From JBAOHV01 sp963714875 (lineage in GTDB: Bacteria; Actinomycetota; Acidimicrobiia; Acidimicrobiales; Microtrichaceae), in the NCBI GenBank assembly GCA_963714875.1, contig CAVQQI010000002.1, positions 124,001-188,000 on the forward strand: a stretch of DNA of 64,000 nucleotides, read 5' to 3'. Numbering within the stretch: position 1 is the stretch's first letter; each line of letters starts with the position of its first letter. Positions 33,842 through 43,400 of this stretch are shown piece after piece. The position numbers and the translations under genes were made by a program. The notes beneath the pieces were generated by a model. That model was not told the origin of the DNA. It was given only the letters and a program-made list of their open reading frames with translations, and did no database searches.

Positions 33842-34789
33842 TCAGACCGTGGCGAGCTCGTCGGACTCCGACGCCACCGGACGTGGGCGCTTCACGTCCC
33901 AGATGATGTGGAGCTTCTCGAGCGCCACCAGGATGTACCAGGTCACGTCGATCTCCCACCACCGCAGACCCTGACGAGCGACGTACGCGGCCTTGTGGTG
34001 GTTGTTGTGCCAACCCTCACCCATGGTCAGCACGGCCAGGGCGAAGTTGTTGCGGCTGGTGTCCTCGGTGGCGAAGCGCCGTGAGCCGAACACATGGGCC
34101 AACGAGTTGATCAGGAACGTCGCGTGCCACAGCAGCACCGTGGAGGCCAGGAAGCCGATCAGCAGACCCGACCACCCGCCGATCAGGAAGCACGCCAGGC
34201 CGAGAGCCCAGGGGGCGATCCAGTCGTGTCGGGTGAGGAAGACCAGCTCGGGGTACTTCTCGAAGTCCTTCATGGTGCCGTCGGGCACCGGCGAGGTCTC
34301 GTCCGAGAGGATCCAACCGGCGTGGCTCCACCAGAAGCCCTTGCGCGGGGTGTGGGGGTCATCGACGGTGTCGGTGAAGCGGTGGTGGATCCGGTGGTGC
34401 CCGGCCCACCACAGGGGCCCCTTCTGCACCGCGGTCCCGCCGCCGATCGCCAGCACCAGCTGGAACGCCCGGCTGGTCTTGTAGGTGCGGTGGGCGAAGT
34501 AGCGGTGGTAGCCGGCGGTGATGAAGAACATCCGGCCCCAGAACGTCACCGCGAACAGGATCCATGCGGTGGCCGACACGCCGGTGAAGATCGCCAGCAG
34601 CGGCAGCAGGTGCACGACGAAGAACGGGATGGAGGCTCGCGGGTTGATACGGCCGTGGGTGAGGTCGCGCTGGGCAGTGATGACAGAACGCTTTCGTACG
34701 GGGGACGTGACGGGCTCACGGCTGCGGGGAGCGTATCGCCGGCGGGTTCGCCGCTCCGAGTCGGCCCGGCCCGCCAGCCGGGTGATCAC
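33842..34789 (-). CDS. Acyl-CoA/fatty-acid desaturase
   Basis: A 315-residue membrane di-iron desaturase with the three histidine boxes of the stearoyl-CoA delta-9 group: HRYFAH, HRIHHRF and HNNHH. Four membrane helices are placed between them. It introduces a cis double bond into saturated acyl chains, keeping membranes fluid. The N-terminal 35 residues are arginine-rich and may be a mis-called start; an internal start near ITAQRDLTH is possible. It is divergent from the biotin genes (30-base gap), a sensible pairing since biotin serves fatty-acid synthesis. Confidence 0.9.
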   Translation of the reverse strand: MITRLAGRADSERRTRRRYAPRSREPVTSPVRKRSVITAQRDLTHGRINPRASIPFFVVHLLPLLAIFTGVSATAWILFAVTFWGRMFFITAGYHRYFAHRTYKTSRAFQLVLAIGGGTAVQKGPLWWAGHHRIHHRFTDTVDDPHTPRKGFWWSHAGWILSDETSPVPDGTMKDFEKYPELVFLTRHDWIAPWALGLACFLIGGWSGLLIGFLASTVLLWHATFLINSLAHVFGSRRFATEDTSRNNFALAVLTMGEGWHNNHHKAAYVARQGLRWWEIDVTWYILVALEKLHIIWDVKRPRPVASESDELATV

Positions 34790-34819
34790 TCAGGTTCCTC
34801 CGGCGCTACGTTGTCGCCC

Positions 34820-36145
34820 GTGGGCGACTCAGGCGCGGCGTCGAACGACGAGTGGATGGCCCGTGACGCGGCGGTGGTGTGGCACGGCTTCACCCAGATG
34901 GCCACCTACACCGAGAACTCCCCGGTGATCGTGGAACGCGCCGAGGGGCGCGAGCTGATCGACGTCGACGGCCGCCGCTACCTGGACGCCATCAGCTCGC
35001 TGTGGGTCACCACCCTCGGCCACCACGTCCCCGAGTTGGATGCCGCGGCGGTCGACCAGCTGGGACGGGTCGCGCACTCGACGCTGCTGGGCAACGGCAA
35101 CCGCGTCACCATCGAGTTCGCCGAGGCGCTCGCCCCGCTCATGCCGATGGACGGCGCGCACTTCCTGTTCGCCGCCGACGGCGCCGCGGCGGTCGAACAG
35201 GCGCTCAAGATCGCGTTCCAGTTCTGGACCAACCAGGGCATCACCGGACGCACCAGCTACCTGAGCTTCGGTGGCTCCTACCACGGCGACACCATCGGTT
35301 CGCTGTCGGTCGGCGCGGGCGGGTTCGGCACCGACATCTTCGACCCGCTCCGGTTCCCCGTGCTGCGCGCGCCCGGCTTCGAGGACCCCGACTGCATCGC
35401 CGTCGCCACCGCGATGGTCGCCGAGCACGCCGACGAGCTCGCTGCTGTCGTGGTCGAACCGATGGTGCAGGGAGCCGCCGGCATCCAGACGCTGGGCGCG
35501 GAGCACTTCGCCGAGCTCCGCCGGGCGTGCACCCGCCACGACGTGCTGTTGATCTGCGACGAGGTCGCCACCGGCTTCGGGCGCACCGGCACGCTGTTCG
35601 CGTCCGAGCAGTGCGGGCTGCGCCCCGACCTGATGGCGCTCGGCAAGGGCATCACGGGCGGGTACCTGGCCATGGCCGCCACGGTCGCGAGCGACCGGGT
35701 ACACGACGCCTTCCTCGGCGAGGACCTGGGCGAGCGAACGCTGTACCACGGCCATTCCTACAGTGGGAACGCCCTGGCAGCGGCCGTGGCGCTTCGTCAC
35801 CTGCAGCTGCTCGACGAGTGGGACGTGCTGGCCAACGTGCGCGCACGCGCCGCCCAGCTCGCGCCGCTGCTCGACGCACAGGTCGCGACCCGGCCCGGGG
35901 TCCGCGAGGTCCGCCAGGCCGGCACGATGGTCGGCATCGAGCTCGCCCCGCCCGAGGGGTCGACGCGGTGGGGCCGGCGTGTCAGCGCGCACTGCGTGCA
36001 GCGCGGCGTGCTGATCCGACCGCTGGGCGACGTGGTCGTGCTGATGCCCATCCTGACCTCGACCGCCGAAGAGATCGACAGGATCGTCTCGACCGTGGCG
36101 GCAGCCATCGCAGCGGTCGAGGAGGAGGACGGGGTCCTCGCGTGA
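34820..36145 (+). CDS. bioA: Adenosylmethionine-8-amino-7-oxononanoate aminotransferase
   Basis: Second step of the conserved biotin pathway: transfers the amino group of S-adenosylmethionine to 7-keto-8-aminopelargonate, giving diaminopelargonate. The 441-residue fold-type I aminotransferase has the BioA-like start VVWHGFTQM, the cofactor region GSYHGDTIG, the aspartate in LICDEVATGFGRTG, and the PLP lysine in LGKGITGG. GTG start at 34820. The stop overlaps the bioF start by four bases (GTGA). The three genes bioA-bioF-bioD form a compact operon. Confidence 0.9.
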   Translation: MGDSGAASNDEWMARDAAVVWHGFTQMATYTENSPVIVERAEGRELIDVDGRRYLDAISSLWVTTLGHHVPELDAAAVDQLGRVAHSTLLGNGNRVTIEFAEALAPLMPMDGAHFLFAADGAAAVEQALKIAFQFWTNQGITGRTSYLSFGGSYHGDTIGSLSVGAGGFGTDIFDPLRFPVLRAPGFEDPDCIAVATAMVAEHADELAAVVVEPMVQGAAGIQTLGAEHFAELRRACTRHDVLLICDEVATGFGRTGTLFASEQCGLRPDLMALGKGITGGYLAMAATVASDRVHDAFLGEDLGERTLYHGHSYSGNALAAAVALRHLQLLDEWDVLANVRARAAQLAPLLDAQVATRPGVREVRQAGTMVGIELAPPEGSTRWGRRVSAHCVQRGVLIRPLGDVVVLMPILTSTAEEIDRIVSTVAAAIAAVEEEDGVLA

Positions 36146-37258
36146 GCAGTTGGGCCGAGCGCCTGGCCGCCCGCAACGACGAGACCCGCTCCCAGGGGCG
36201 CTGGCGCACCATCCGCGCGCTCGATGCTGGCACCCCGGCCACGTCGATCAGCGCGACCGGCCAACGCGTGGTCAGCTTCGCGTCCAACGACTACCTGGGC
36301 CTGAGCCAGCACCCCCGGGTGATCGACGCAGCGAGGTCGGCGATCGACCGCTACGGAGCCGGGTCGGGAGCGGCTCGGCTCATCGTCGGCGCCCGACCGG
36401 TGCACGCCGAGCTCGAGGAGGCGCTGGCCCAGTGGTGTGGTCGCGACGCTGCGCTGCTGTTCCCCACCGGCTACCAGGCCAACCTCGGACTGCTGTCCGC
36501 ATTGGCGGCGGCGGCGGACGGCACCGTCATCTACTCCGATGAGCTGAACCACGCCTCGATCATCGACGGGTGCCGACTGGCCAGGGCGTCCACGGTGGTG
36601 TTCGACCACCGTGACGTCGGCCATCTGGCAGCACTGATGGCCGAGCGGCCGGACGCGCCATCGATCGTGGTGACCGACTCGGTGTTCTCGATGGACGGCG
36701 ACGTCGCGCCGCTGTCCGAGCTGGCCGGACTGTGTGCCGAGCGGAACGCGCTGCTCGTGACCGACGAGGCGCACGGCGTGCTGGGTGGACCCCCTCCCCC
36801 GGGGGCCGTGGTGGTCGGCACGCTCTCCAAGACCCTGGGCGTGGTCGGTGGCTTCGTGGCCGGTGACCGCGAGCTGATCGACCGACTGGTCAACTCCGCC
36901 CGCTCGTTCATCTTCACCACCGCCGGCACACCTGCGGATGCTGCGGCGACACTGGCTGCGGTGGGTGTGCTGCGCTCCGCGGAGGGCGAGGAACTGCTCG
37001 TCACGCCTGCGAGCGAACATCGACGCACTCGCTCCGGGGCACCCCTCGCCGATCCTTCCCGTGCACCTGGGGTCCGAGCAGCGAGCGGTCCAGGTGGCCG
37101 ACGCGCTGCTGGAACGTGGCGTGCTGGTCCCGGCGATCCGCCCCCCGACGGTGGCGCCCGGAACGTGTCGGCTGCGGATCGCCCTGTCCGCAGCACACAC
37201 CGAACAACAGGTGACGGCCCTGCGCGATGCCCTCGACGAACTGGAGGTCCACTGGTGA
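36142..37258 (+). pseudogene. bioF: 8-amino-7-oxononanoate synthase, frameshifted
   Basis: BioF condenses pimeloyl thioester with alanine to give 7-keto-8-aminopelargonate. The first 290 codons read normally with FASNDYLGLS, GYQANLG, DSVFSMDGDVAPL, TDEAHGVLG and the PLP lysine in GTLSKTLG. Near 37,000 the frame changes by one base. The rest of the protein (RLRANIDALAPGHPSPILPV up to DALDELEVHW, stop at 37256-37258) continues in another frame and overlaps bioD by four bases. In the first frame the text runs through into bioD, making a false BioF-BioD fusion. One extra base around 36998-37006 explains it. As read, the gene lacks its C-terminal domain. Confidence 0.85.
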
Positions 37259-37902
37259 GCACCCGACCGACGACGCTGGTGGTGGTGGGCGGCACCGGCA
37301 CCGAGGTGGGCAAGACGTGGGCAGCGGCGCGCCTGACCGCCGCGCTGCTGGACCGCTCGATGACCGTCGCGGCCCGCAAGCCGGCGCAGTCCTTCGAACC
37401 GGACGACCCCGCCGACGGCACCGACGCAGCGCTGCTGGCGGCCGCCACCGGCGAGGACCCGCACACCGTGTGCCCCGCGCATCGCTGGTACACCACCGCC
37501 ATGGCACCACCCATGGCTGCTGACGCGTTGGGCGCCGAACGCATCACCATGGCCGACCTGGCCACCGAGCTGGCCGGCTCGTGGGGGGACGTTCCGGCCG
37601 ATGTCGGACTGGTCGAGCTGGCGGGCGGCATGTGGTCGCCGATCGCACACGACGGCGACGGGCTGGACCTGACCCGGGCCATGGCACCCGACGTGGTGGT
37701 GATCGTCGCCGATGCCGGGCTGGGCACGATCAACTCGATCCGTCCCGCCGTGGCCGCCACTGCAGCGATCGCGCCGACGGTGACACTGCTCAACCGCTTC
37801 GACGACACGATCGACCTGCACCGGCGCAACCTGGAGTGGCTCCGCGGCCACGACGGCTTCGACGTCGTCACCGACGTCGCGGGGCTCGCTGCCACGATCT
37901 GA
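37255..37902 (+). CDS. bioD: Dethiobiotin synthetase
   Basis: ATP-dependent carboxylation and ring closure of diaminopelargonate to dethiobiotin. A 215-residue P-loop protein: VVGGTGTEVGKTW at the N-terminus, ARKPAQSF for substrate contact, and LVELAGGMWSPI in the position of the usual VEGAGG. GTG start overlaps the bioF stop. bioB, the last step, is not in the window. Confidence 0.88.
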   Translation: MSTRPTTLVVVGGTGTEVGKTWAAARLTAALLDRSMTVAARKPAQSFEPDDPADGTDAALLAAATGEDPHTVCPAHRWYTTAMAPPMAADALGAERITMADLATELAGSWGDVPADVGLVELAGGMWSPIAHDGDGLDLTRAMAPDVVVIVADAGLGTINSIRPAVAATAAIAPTVTLLNRFDDTIDLHRRNLEWLRGHDGFDVVTDVAGLAATI

Positions 37903-37967
37903 CCACGGCGACCAGCTGGCCGGTGGTCCGATGGCGACACCTCGCGACCACGGTCCACGGGCGGGGG

Positions 37968-38414
37968 TCAGCCCGAGCGCGCCGCCCGATAGTCCTCGAC
38001 GAAGCTCTCGAGCGTGGACCCGCCGATCACCTCGCCGACGAGCTCGACCGGCAGCTGGTCGAGCGTGGTGAAACGGACGCACGACTTGCCCATGTCCAGC
38101 CGCTTCCCCGTGGCGCGGTACGCGTCGCGGAACCGGTCCAGCCGACCCGGATCGGAGTACACCGCGGTCAGGTACACCGCCATGTGCCGTTTCTGGTTGG
38201 CCAGCGCCGCATACATCAGCGGCTGACCGTTGTAGGTGTCCTCGAAGCGGTCGAGGGGGACGGAGTACGAGATCATCCCCCACCGCATCTCCTCGACCAT
38301 CCCCGCCGGCAGGTTCGCCAGGATCGTCTCGCGGACCGCCTCGATGGCGGAGCGCCGGTCGTCGGGGAGCTCGGCCAGGTACTGCTCGACCGTGGACGCA
38401 TCGCTGGACACCAT
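37968..38414 (-). CDS. DUF1801 (YdhG-like) protein
   Basis: A 148-residue protein of the DUF1801 fold. STVEQYLAELPDDRRSAIEA and ANLPAGMVEEMRWGMISYSVP are family hallmarks, ending with a basic surface (DMGKSCVRFTTLDQLP). The fold resembles the phosphotransfer/iron-chaperone-like frataxin shape, but no activity is established. The ATG at 38414 is preferred over the first in-frame start because the family begins near SSDASTVEQ. It diverges from the mycoredoxin gene. Confidence 0.78.
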   Translation of the reverse strand: MVSSDASTVEQYLAELPDDRRSAIEAVRETILANLPAGMVEEMRWGMISYSVPLDRFEDTYNGQPLMYAALANQKRHMAVYLTAVYSDPGRLDRFRDAYRATGKRLDMGKSCVRFTTLDQLPVELVGEVIGGSTLESFVEDYRAARSG

Positions 38415-38449
38415 CCGACGATGTTCGCGCACGCGGTAGCCTCGGGGCC

Positions 38450-38752
38450 GTGGAGACGACGACCGAGGGCTCGGCAGCGCACCAGCTCACGCTGTTCTGG
38501 CGCCCGGCATGCGGGTTCTGTTCGTCGTTGCGTCGCCAGCTCGCAGGCACCGACCTCGCCGTTCGCGAGGTCAACATCTGGGACGACCCGGATGCCGCCG
38601 CCATCGTGCGTTCGTTCGCCCGCGGCAACGAGACCGTGCCGACGGTCGTCGTCGGAGCGCTGGACAGCGACGGTGCGGTCGGACTGGTCAACCCCTCGGG
38701 GGCCGAGGTGTTGGCGGCGGTCGCCGAGCACGCCCCCCACCTGCTGGGCTGA
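38450..38752 (+). CDS. Mycoredoxin/glutaredoxin-like protein
   Basis: A 100-residue glutaredoxin fold with active site CGFC (C21, C24), the cis-proline TVPTVVVG, and a glycine-aspartate pair near the C-terminus (NPSGAEV). In actinobacteria this type (mycoredoxin-1) removes mycothiol from mixed disulphides using mycothiol as reductant. The match supports a mycothiol-based redox system; its genes are elsewhere. GTG start. The next gene starts 11 bases after its stop. Confidence 0.84.
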   Translation: METTTEGSAAHQLTLFWRPACGFCSSLRRQLAGTDLAVREVNIWDDPDAAAIVRSFARGNETVPTVVVGALDSDGAVGLVNPSGAEVLAAVAEHAPHLLG

Positions 38753-38763
38753 CCGGGGCGATC

Positions 38764-39177
38764 ATGGGCGACGACCTGCCGGTGCGCGCCGGACTGGTCA
38801 TCCCGGCGGCCGAGATCGACGAGCGCTTCTCGACCTCGGGAGGGCCCGGCGGCCAGCACGCCAACAAGACCGCCACCCGCGTCGAGCTGCGCTTCGACAT
38901 CGCCGGGTCGCCCAGCCTGAGCGAGCACCAACGCCAGCGCCTGACCGAACGATTCGGCGACGAGGTGCGGGTCGTGGCCGACGACGAACGTTCGCAGTTG
39001 CGCAACCGCTCCCTCGCCCGCGAACGCCTTGCCGCCCGCATGGCCAGCGCGCTCGCCCCGGTGCGACACCGGCGGCCGACCCGCCCGACGAAAGGCTCCA
39101 AGACCCGGCGTCTGGAGGCCAAGCGCCAGCGCGGGGAGACCAAGCAGGCGCGCCGCCGACCGGGTACCGACGACTGA
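38764..39177 (+). CDS. arfB: Ribosome-rescue peptidyl-tRNA hydrolase ArfB
   Basis: A 137-residue relative of release-factor domain 3, with the catalytic GGQ in STSGGPGGQHANK (residues 29-31) and a lysine/arginine-rich C-terminal tail (KGSKTRRLEAKRQR) that enters the empty mRNA channel. ArfB frees stalled ribosomes lacking a stop codon by hydrolysing the peptidyl-tRNA. The ATG at 38764 starts 11 bases after the mycoredoxin stop. Good length and both key features present. Confidence 0.9.
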   Translation: MGDDLPVRAGLVIPAAEIDERFSTSGGPGGQHANKTATRVELRFDIAGSPSLSEHQRQRLTERFGDEVRVVADDERSQLRNRSLARERLAARMASALAPVRHRRPTRPTKGSKTRRLEAKRQRGETKQARRRPGTDD

Positions 39178-39245
39178 GCGAGCGGCCGGTGCCCCGAGTC
39201 GTCGCGATGCGCCGGGCACAGCCCGGCGTTCCGTAGGATCCGGCG

Positions 39246-40475
39246 ATGGCCTCATCCACCGCGCTCTCGGTCGCCGTCGTCGCGGCAGCCGCCGTGGTCG
39301 CGCCGCTGCTGGCCGAGCTGCTGCGGAGATGGCGCATCCCGAGCGTGCTGTTCGAGCTGGCACTGGGCATCCTCATCGGGCCCGCCGTCCTCGGCTGGGT
39401 CGAGGTGGGCGAGCTGCTGGGCGGCCTCAGCCAGATCGGACTGGCGATCCTGTTCTTCATGGCCGGGTACGAGATCAACTTCTCGAAGCTCCGGGGAGCA
39501 CCGATGAACCGGGCGGCGGTCGGATGGGGGATCTCACTCGCGCTGGGGCTCGGGGTCGGCGTGTTCCTGGCCTGGGAGGGCCTGGTGCTCTCCAGCCTGC
39601 TGATCGGCTTGGCCCTGACCACCACGGCGATCGGCACGCTGCTGCCGATGATGCGTGACCGGGGGATGCTCGAGACCCGATTCGGAGGGTTCCTGACCGC
39701 CGCCGGCGCCGTCGGCGAGTTCGGTCCCATCCTCGCGGTGACGCTGCTGTTGAGCGGTTCGAACCCCGCCAGCGAGTCGATCCTGCTGGTGCTGTTCGTG
39801 GCGCTCGCCGTGGGCGTCGCCAAGCTCGCCACACGCCCACAGCCGCCGGCGGTCATCGAGGTGCTGCAGCGTCACCTGTCGACGTCGACCCAGCTGCCGG
39901 TGCGCATCATCCTGCTGCTGATCACCGCGCTGGTGGTCCTGGCCACCGAGCTCGGACTCGACAACCTCCTCGGAGCGTTCGCGGCCGGCATGATCGCCCG
40001 CCTGGCGCTGAGTCCCGAACAGAACGAGGAGCTCACGCCCCGGCTCGAGGCGATCGGGTTCGGGTTCCTGATTCCCATCTTCTTCATCGTGAGCGGTGTC
40101 ACCTTCGATCTGGACGCACTGCTCGAATCGACGTCCGCCATGCTCAAGCTGCCCATCTTCCTGGGGCTGATGCTGCTGGTCCGCGGCCTTCCGGCGCTGC
40201 TGGTGTACCGGGGGGTGTTGGACCGCCGTGAGCGCACCACGATGGTCGTGTTGCAGTCCACTGCGCTGCCGATGCTCGTGGTGATCACCGAGCTCGGACA
40301 GAGCACGGGCACCATGACCTCGGCCAATGCTGCTGCGTTGGTCGGGGCCGGAATGGCCTCGGTGCTGATCTTCCCCCTGCTCGGCTTCGCCCTGCTGGGT
40401 TCGGAGGACACCACCGGCGAGCACGACCAGGAGAGCCTGCTCGAGGGCGAGGAGGATGTGTTCGGTGAGCTCTAG
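39246..40475 (+). CDS. Cation:proton antiporter (CPA2/KefB-like)
   Basis: A 409-residue monovalent cation:proton antiporter with about 12 helices. LFELALGILIGPAVLGW, LFFMAGYEINFSKL and TAIGTLLPMMRD mark the conserved unwound helices of the CPA2 family. The short C-terminus (about 25 residues) has no nucleotide-binding domain, so this is the transport core without a regulatory tail. It may exchange Na+ or K+ for H+. Convergent with icmF, 21 bases between the stops. Confidence 0.88.
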   Translation: MASSTALSVAVVAAAAVVAPLLAELLRRWRIPSVLFELALGILIGPAVLGWVEVGELLGGLSQIGLAILFFMAGYEINFSKLRGAPMNRAAVGWGISLALGLGVGVFLAWEGLVLSSLLIGLALTTTAIGTLLPMMRDRGMLETRFGGFLTAAGAVGEFGPILAVTLLLSGSNPASESILLVLFVALAVGVAKLATRPQPPAVIEVLQRHLSTSTQLPVRIILLLITALVVLATELGLDNLLGAFAAGMIARLALSPEQNEELTPRLEAIGFGFLIPIFFIVSGVTFDLDALLESTSAMLKLPIFLGLMLLVRGLPALLVYRGVLDRRERTTMVVLQSTALPMLVVITELGQSTGTMTSANAAALVGAGMASVLIFPLLGFALLGSEDTTGEHDQESLLEGEEDVFGEL

Positions 40476-40496
40476 CGCTGCGGCGGAGCGGTCGAG

Positions 40497-43400
40497 CTAC
40501 ACGCTGCGGCGGTACTTGCCGCCGACATCGAACAGCGTCTCGGTGATCTCGCCAAGGGTGCAGTGGCGCACCGTGTGCATCAACTCGGCGAACAGGTTGT
40601 CGCCGGCGAGTGCAGCCGCCCGCAGGCGCGCCAGGGCCTCGGGCCGCTCGGCCGCGTGGCGGTCCGAGAAGTCCCGGACCCGACGGATCTGGTCGAGCTT
40701 CTCGGCGTCGCTCGACCGAGCCAGCTCCAGTGGCTGCACGGGTGCGTCGGACTCGGGTCCGACGAAGGTGTTGACCCCGATGATCGGCAGTGAGCCGTCG
40801 TGCTTGCGGTGCTCGTAGAGCATCGACTCGTCCTGGATGCGGCCCCGCTGGTAGCCGGTCTCCATCGCGCCCAGCACACCGCCACGGCTGTCGATGCGGT
40901 CCAACTCGTCGAGCACCGCTGACTCCACCAGGTCGGTCAGCTCCTCGATGATGAAGCTGCCCTGCAACGGGTTCTCGCACATCGACAGACCCCACTCGTT
41001 GGTGATGATCAGCTGGATGGCGAGGGCCCGGCGCACCGACTCCGAGGTCGGGGTGGTGACCGCCTCGTCATAGGCGTTGGTGTGCAGGCTGTTGGCGTTG
41101 TCGTAGATGGCGCACAGCGCCTGCAGCGTGGTGCGGATGTCGTTGAACGCCATCTCCTGGGCATGCAGGCTGCGACCCGAGGTCTGCACGTGGTACTTCA
41201 GCTTCTGCGAGCGTTCGGCCGCGCCGTAGCGGTCACGCATCGCGATCGCCCAGATGCGCCGGGCGACGCGACCGAGCACCGAGTACTCCGGGTCCATCCC
41301 GTTGGAGAAGAAGAAGCTGAGGTTCGGGGCGAAGTCGTCCACGTCCAGACCCCGAGCCAGGTACGACTCGACGTAGGTGAAGCCGTTGGCCAGGGTGAAC
41401 GCCAGCTGGCTGATGGGGTTCGCGCCCGCTTCGGCGATGTGGTAGCCGGAGATCGACACCGAGTAGAAGTTGCGCACCCGGTGCTCGACGAACCACTCGG
41501 CGATGTCGGCCATGACCCCGAGGGAGAACTCGGTGGAGAAGATGCAGGTGTTCTGGCCCTGATCCTCTTTGAGGATGTCGGCCTGGACGGTGCCCCGCAC
41601 CCGCTCGAGCACCTCGGCAGGATCCATCTCGGGATGCTGGTCGATCGCCGTGTTCAGGTACATCGCCAGGATCGTCGGCGCCGGCCCGTTGATGGTCATC
41701 GACACCGAGGTGGTCGGGTCGCACAGGTCGAACCCGTCGAACAGCACCTCCATGTCGTCCAGGGTCGCGATCGACACCCCCGAGTTGCCGACCTTGCCGT
41801 AGATGTCGGGACGAACGGCGGGGTCGCAGCCGTACAGGGTGACCGAGTCGAACGCGGTGGACAGCCGCGTGGCGGGCTGGCCCTCGGCCAGCAGGTGGAA
41901 CCGCCGGTTCGTCCGAGCGGGGCCGCCCTCGCCGGCGAACATCCGTGCGGGGTCCTCGCCGGTGCGCCTGAACGGGAAGACGCCGGCGGTGAAGGGGAAG
42001 TGGCCCGGAAGATGCTCCGCCCGCAGCCACCGCAGCAGCTCGGCGTCGTCGGTGCTGCGCGGCAGGGCGAGCTTCGGCACGTCGGTGCCGGCCAGTGAGG
42101 TGCGCACGGGGCGGTCGTCGCCCGTGAGCTCGTCCGCGAGTCGCCGGTACTCGGCGAGCAACGCCTCGTCGGACGGATGGACCTGCTCGGACAGCTCGGC
42201 GACGAGGGACTCGACACCCTCGCCGCGTCGCCCCGACGCAGCGAGCATCTCAGCGGTCGCGGTCGCCTGGTCGCGCCGACGGATCGTCGCGACCCGCTCG
42301 CGGCTCTGGTCGTGGTAGCTGCGGACCGACTCGGCCACCTCGGCCAGGTACCGGCCACGCGCGGTCGGCACGATGTCGGCCAGCCCGGTGGAGACCATGG
42401 TCGTCACCGCCGGCAGGGTGCCCTCACCGACCACCAGCCCGCGGCGCGAGAGCAGAGCTCGCAGGTGCTGGTAGAGCGCGGTGACGCCGTCGTCGTTGAA
42501 GCGTGACGCGACCGTGCCGAACACCGGCATGTCGTCGGGGGTCGCGGCGAAGTCCTCGCGGTTGCGCAGCAGCTGACGGGCGACGTCGCGCCGGGCGTCA
42601 GGGGCGCCGCGGCGTTCGAACTTGTTGATCGCCACGACGTCCGCGAAGTCCAGCATGTCGATCTTCTCGAGCTGCGACGACGCACCGAACTCGGGGGTCA
42701 TGACGTACAACGACACGTCCGCGTGTCCGACGATGCCGGCATCGCCCTGCCCGATCCCGGGTGTCTCGACGATGACCAGGTCGGCGCCCCATGCCGTGAC
42801 CGCGTCGATGGCAGCGGAGAGGCACTCGGGCACCTCCGAGGTCGTCGAACGGGTGGCGATCGAGCGGAAGTAGACCTGTGGCGAGTCGATCGAGTTCATC
42901 CGGATGCGGTCGCCCAGCAGGGCACCACCGCCGCGGCGACGCGTCGGGTCGATCGCCAGCACGCCCACGCGCACCTTGTCCTCCTGGTCCAGCCGGAGCC
43001 GCCGGATCAGCTCGTCGGTGAGTGAGGACTTGCCGGAGCCGCCGGTGCCGGTGATGCCGAGCACCGGCACGGCGCGGGCACGGGCGATGCGGTGCAGCTC
43101 GGCGCGGGTGGCCTCGGGCACGACCCCCGCCTCGAGGCTGGTGATGGTTCGGGCGAGCGTCGCGACGTCACCGCCGAGGAGCCGGTCGAGCGGCACCTCG
43201 GGATCGGACAGATCGACGTCGCACTCCTCGATCATCGAGCGGATCATGCCCACCAGACCCATCTGCTGGCCGTCCTCCGGCGAGAAGATGCGCGCCACGC
43301 CGTAGTCCTGCAGCTCGACGATCTCACTGGGGATGATCACTCCCCCGCCGCCGCCGTAGACCCGGACGTGGCCGACGCCCTCGTCGCGCAACCGGTCGAC

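Noticed and set aside
34879..37902. A frame that appears to fuse BioF and BioD
   Set aside because: Its first part is out of frame with BioA and its middle lacks the BioF C-terminus, which sits in another frame with a normal overlap to bioD.
35797..39363. A very long open frame (over 1,100 codons) on the - strand across the biotin and arfB genes
   Set aside because: It is antisense to several well-identified genes and its translation is low-complexity Arg/Ala/Gly text with no domains; open frames of this kind are common at very high GC.
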